Shown here: piece after piece, positions 12,992 through 14,454 of the stretch
Numbering within the stretch: the first letter of the stretch is position 1
Layout of the letters: each line of letters begins with the position of its first letter
Assembly: GCA_002495225.1 (NCBI GenBank)
Contig: DAEF01000181.1
Coordinates: forward strand, 1 to 14,454
Direction of reading: 5' to 3'
Length of the DNA stretch: 14,454 nt
Origin: Methanoregulaceae archaeon UBA288
GTDB lineage: Archaea; Halobacteriota; Methanomicrobia; Methanomicrobiales; Methanospirillaceae
Program-made: the position numbers and the translations under genes
Notes under the pieces: generated by a model
Told to the model about the DNA's origin: nothing
Seen by the model: only the letters and a program-made list of their open reading frames with translations
Databases searched by the model: none

Positions 12992-14454
12992 ATGGCCCAG
13001 GTGCAAGGAGGACAGCCGATCATCATTCTGAAGGAGGGAACGACCCAGACGCGGGGGCGCGAGGCGCTCGGCAACAACATCGCGGCCGCGAAGGCCGTCG
13101 CGAACGCGGTTCGCTCGACCCTCGGTCCGCTCGGCATGGACAAGATGCTGGTCTCCGGGATCGGTGACATCGTGATCACGAACGACGGCGCGACGATCGT
13201 GGACGAGATGGACATCGAGCACCCGGCCGCCAAGATGATGGTCGAGATCGCGAAGACCCAGGACCAGGAGGCCGGCGACGGCACCACCACGGCCGTCGTG
13301 CTCGCGGCAGAGCTCCTCTCCCGGGCCGAGGGGCTCGTGGCCGACGAGATCCACCCGACCGTGATCGCGTCCGGGTACCGGCTCGCGGCCGCCCACGCAG
13401 AGGCTCTCCTCGAGAAGCTCGCCTGCCCCGTTGCCCCGGGTGACACGGCCCTGCTCACCCGGATCGCGATGACCGCGATGACCGGCAAGGGCGCCGAGGT
13501 GGCCATGGACCAGTTCGCCGCGATGGTCGTGAAGGCCATCGGGATGGTCGCGGACGACGACGGGACGGTCGATCCCGAGAACGTCAAGGTCGAGAAGAAG
13601 GTCGGCGGCTCCTTCGACGACTCGGTCCTGGTCGAGGGCGTCGTGCTCACGAAGGAACGGGTCCACCCCGCGATGCCGAAGCGGGTCGAGAACGCGCGCG
13701 TCCTGCTGCTCAACACCCCCATCGAGTACAAGAAGCCCGAGTCGAATGCCACGATCAAGATCACGGCGGCCGGCCAGGAACAGGCCTTCCTGGACGCCGA
13801 CCAGCGCATGAGCCGCGAGCTGGCCGAGAAGGTCATCGGCACGGGCGCGAACGTGGTCTTCTCGCAGAAGGGGATCGACGATCTCGCCCAGCACCACCTC
13901 GCGAAGGCGGGCATCCTCGCCGTCCGCCGGCTCAAGACCTCGGACCTGAAACGGATCGCCCGGGCCACCGGCGCGCGGGTTCTGACCACCCTCGACGACA
14001 TTCGCCCCGAGGACATCGGGTGCGCCGGGCTCGTCGAGGAGCGGGTCATGGCCGCGGACGAAGTGGTCGTGATCGAGCAGTGCCAGAACCCCCGCGCGGT
14101 GACGCTCCTGCTCCACGGCGGGACCGAGCACGTGGTCGACGAGCTCGAACGGGCGATCCACGACGCGATCCGCGTGGTCGGGATCGTGGTCGAGGACGGG
14201 AAGTACGTGGTGGGCGGCGGCGCCCCCGAGATGGAGCTCGCACGGTCCCTTCGCGGCTACGCGACCACGATCGGGGGCCGCGAGCAGCTCGCGGTGGAGG
14301 CCTTTGCGAACGCCCTCGAGGCAATTCCACGCACGATCGCCGAGAACGCCGGCCTTGACCAGATCGACGCGCTGGTCGCGCTCCGCACCGCCCACGAGGC
14401 GGGCAGCGCGAACGCCGGGGTCGACGTGAGGACCGGCGAGGCCGTCGACATGGA
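12992..14454 (+). CDS. Thermosome subunit, group II chaperonin (3' end outside window)
   Basis: The frame stays open for 487 codons to the window edge; the family is about 540-555 residues, so roughly the last 60 are missing. The N-terminus IIILKEGTTQTRGREALGNN is family-typical. ATP-site motifs are present: TLGPLGMDKML, NDGAT (64-68, with Asp65), GDGTTT (95-100, with Asp96), the HDAIRVV aspartate and VGGGAPEMEL late in the equatorial domain. The apical domain lies in between (about residues 210-365) and includes the helical-protrusion region. Eight or nine such subunits form the double-ring cytosolic folding machine driven by ATP. Compared with the usual archaeal consensus it is somewhat divergent (TLGPLG for TLGPKG, and IVDEMD for ILKEMD), so it may be one of several paralogues in the genome. 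It has its own TATA box and is divergent from dedA. Confidence 0.95.
   Translation, partial: MAQVQGGQPIIILKEGTTQTRGREALGNNIAAAKAVANAVRSTLGPLGMDKMLVSGIGDIVITNDGATIVDEMDIEHPAAKMMVEIAKTQDQEAGDGTTTAVVLAAELLSRAEGLVADEIHPTVIASGYRLAAAHAEALLEKLACPVAPGDTALLTRIAMTAMTGKGAEVAMDQFAAMVVKAIGMVADDDGTVDPENVKVEKKVGGSFDDSVLVEGVVLTKERVHPAMPKRVENARVLLLNTPIEYKKPESNATIKITAAGQEQAFLDADQRMSRELAEKVIGTGANVVFSQKGIDDLAQHHLAKAGILAVRRLKTSDLKRIARATGARVLTTLDDIRPEDIGCAGLVEERVMAADEVVVIEQCQNPRAVTLLLHGGTEHVVDELERAIHDAIRVVGIVVEDGKYVVGGGAPEMELARSLRGYATTIGGREQLAVEAFANALEAIPRTIAENAGLDQIDALVALRTAHEAGSANAGVDVRTGEAVDM

Noticed and set aside
1..14454. CRISPR array, insertion sequence, tRNA or rRNA
   Set aside because: I saw no regularly spaced repeats, transposase motifs, terminal inverted repeats, or tRNA/rRNA-like segments. 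The gaps are all shorter than 300 bases.

Overview
The window looks like archaeal chromosome, most likely a G+C-rich methanogen of the Methanomicrobiales (order-level placement is inference). The evidence is a group II chaperonin (thermosome) gene, archaeal TATA boxes sitting about 27-30 bases ahead of start codons with no room for a leader, many ATG/GTG starts without a bacterial promoter, and genes of a kind common in that order (KaiC-like ATPases, large families of PAS histidine kinases and single-domain response regulators, an MntP-type pump).

Layout. 1-613 (minus): 5' part of a secreted SGNH/GDSL hydrolase running off the left edge. 702-1364 (plus): HAD-family phosphatase. 1365-1603: non-coding, with one small hairpin and, at its end, a TATA box. 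1604-3736: a divergent Eco57I/TaqI-like N6-adenine methyltransferase homologue whose catalytic NPPY motif reads NPVV. 3768-8399: a tightly packed block of kaiC, kaiB, a PAS sensor kinase with a phytochrome-type HisKA box, an Rcp1-like response regulator and a second receiver-only regulator; spacings are 24 and 11 bases, then overlaps of 4 and 11 bases. 8448-8930: a third receiver-only regulator with its own strong TATA box and probably a leaderless mRNA. 8931-9151: regulatory gap with an oligo-T stretch, a 10-base direct repeat and a TATA box. 9152-11470: hybrid kinase REC-PAS-PAS-HisKA-HATPase-REC. 11482-12719 (minus): dedA followed by mntP, convergent with the hybrid kinase. 12720-12991: divergent promoter region with an 8-base inverted repeat. 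12992 to the right edge: thermosome subunit, 3' end missing.

The centre of interest is the kaiC-kaiB-kinase-regulator block. KaiC has both RecA-like ATPase halves, both pairs of catalytic glutamates and a Ser-Ser pair where cyanobacterial KaiC has its Ser/Thr phosphosites. It also has a long charged helical tail in place of the short KaiA-binding end. No KaiA is present. Together with KaiB and a kinase/regulator pair, this suggests a KaiA-independent KaiBC timer or stress switch wired to two-component output in a methanogen. As given, kaiC carries a one-base frameshift in a run of nine G's just before the first Walker A motif. This is either a sequencing error, a real mutation, or a slippery contingency tract, and it is the first thing to check.

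The dedA/mntP pair (membrane transport, manganese export), the SGNH hydrolase, the HAD phosphatase and the chaperonin show no obvious functional link to the Kai block.
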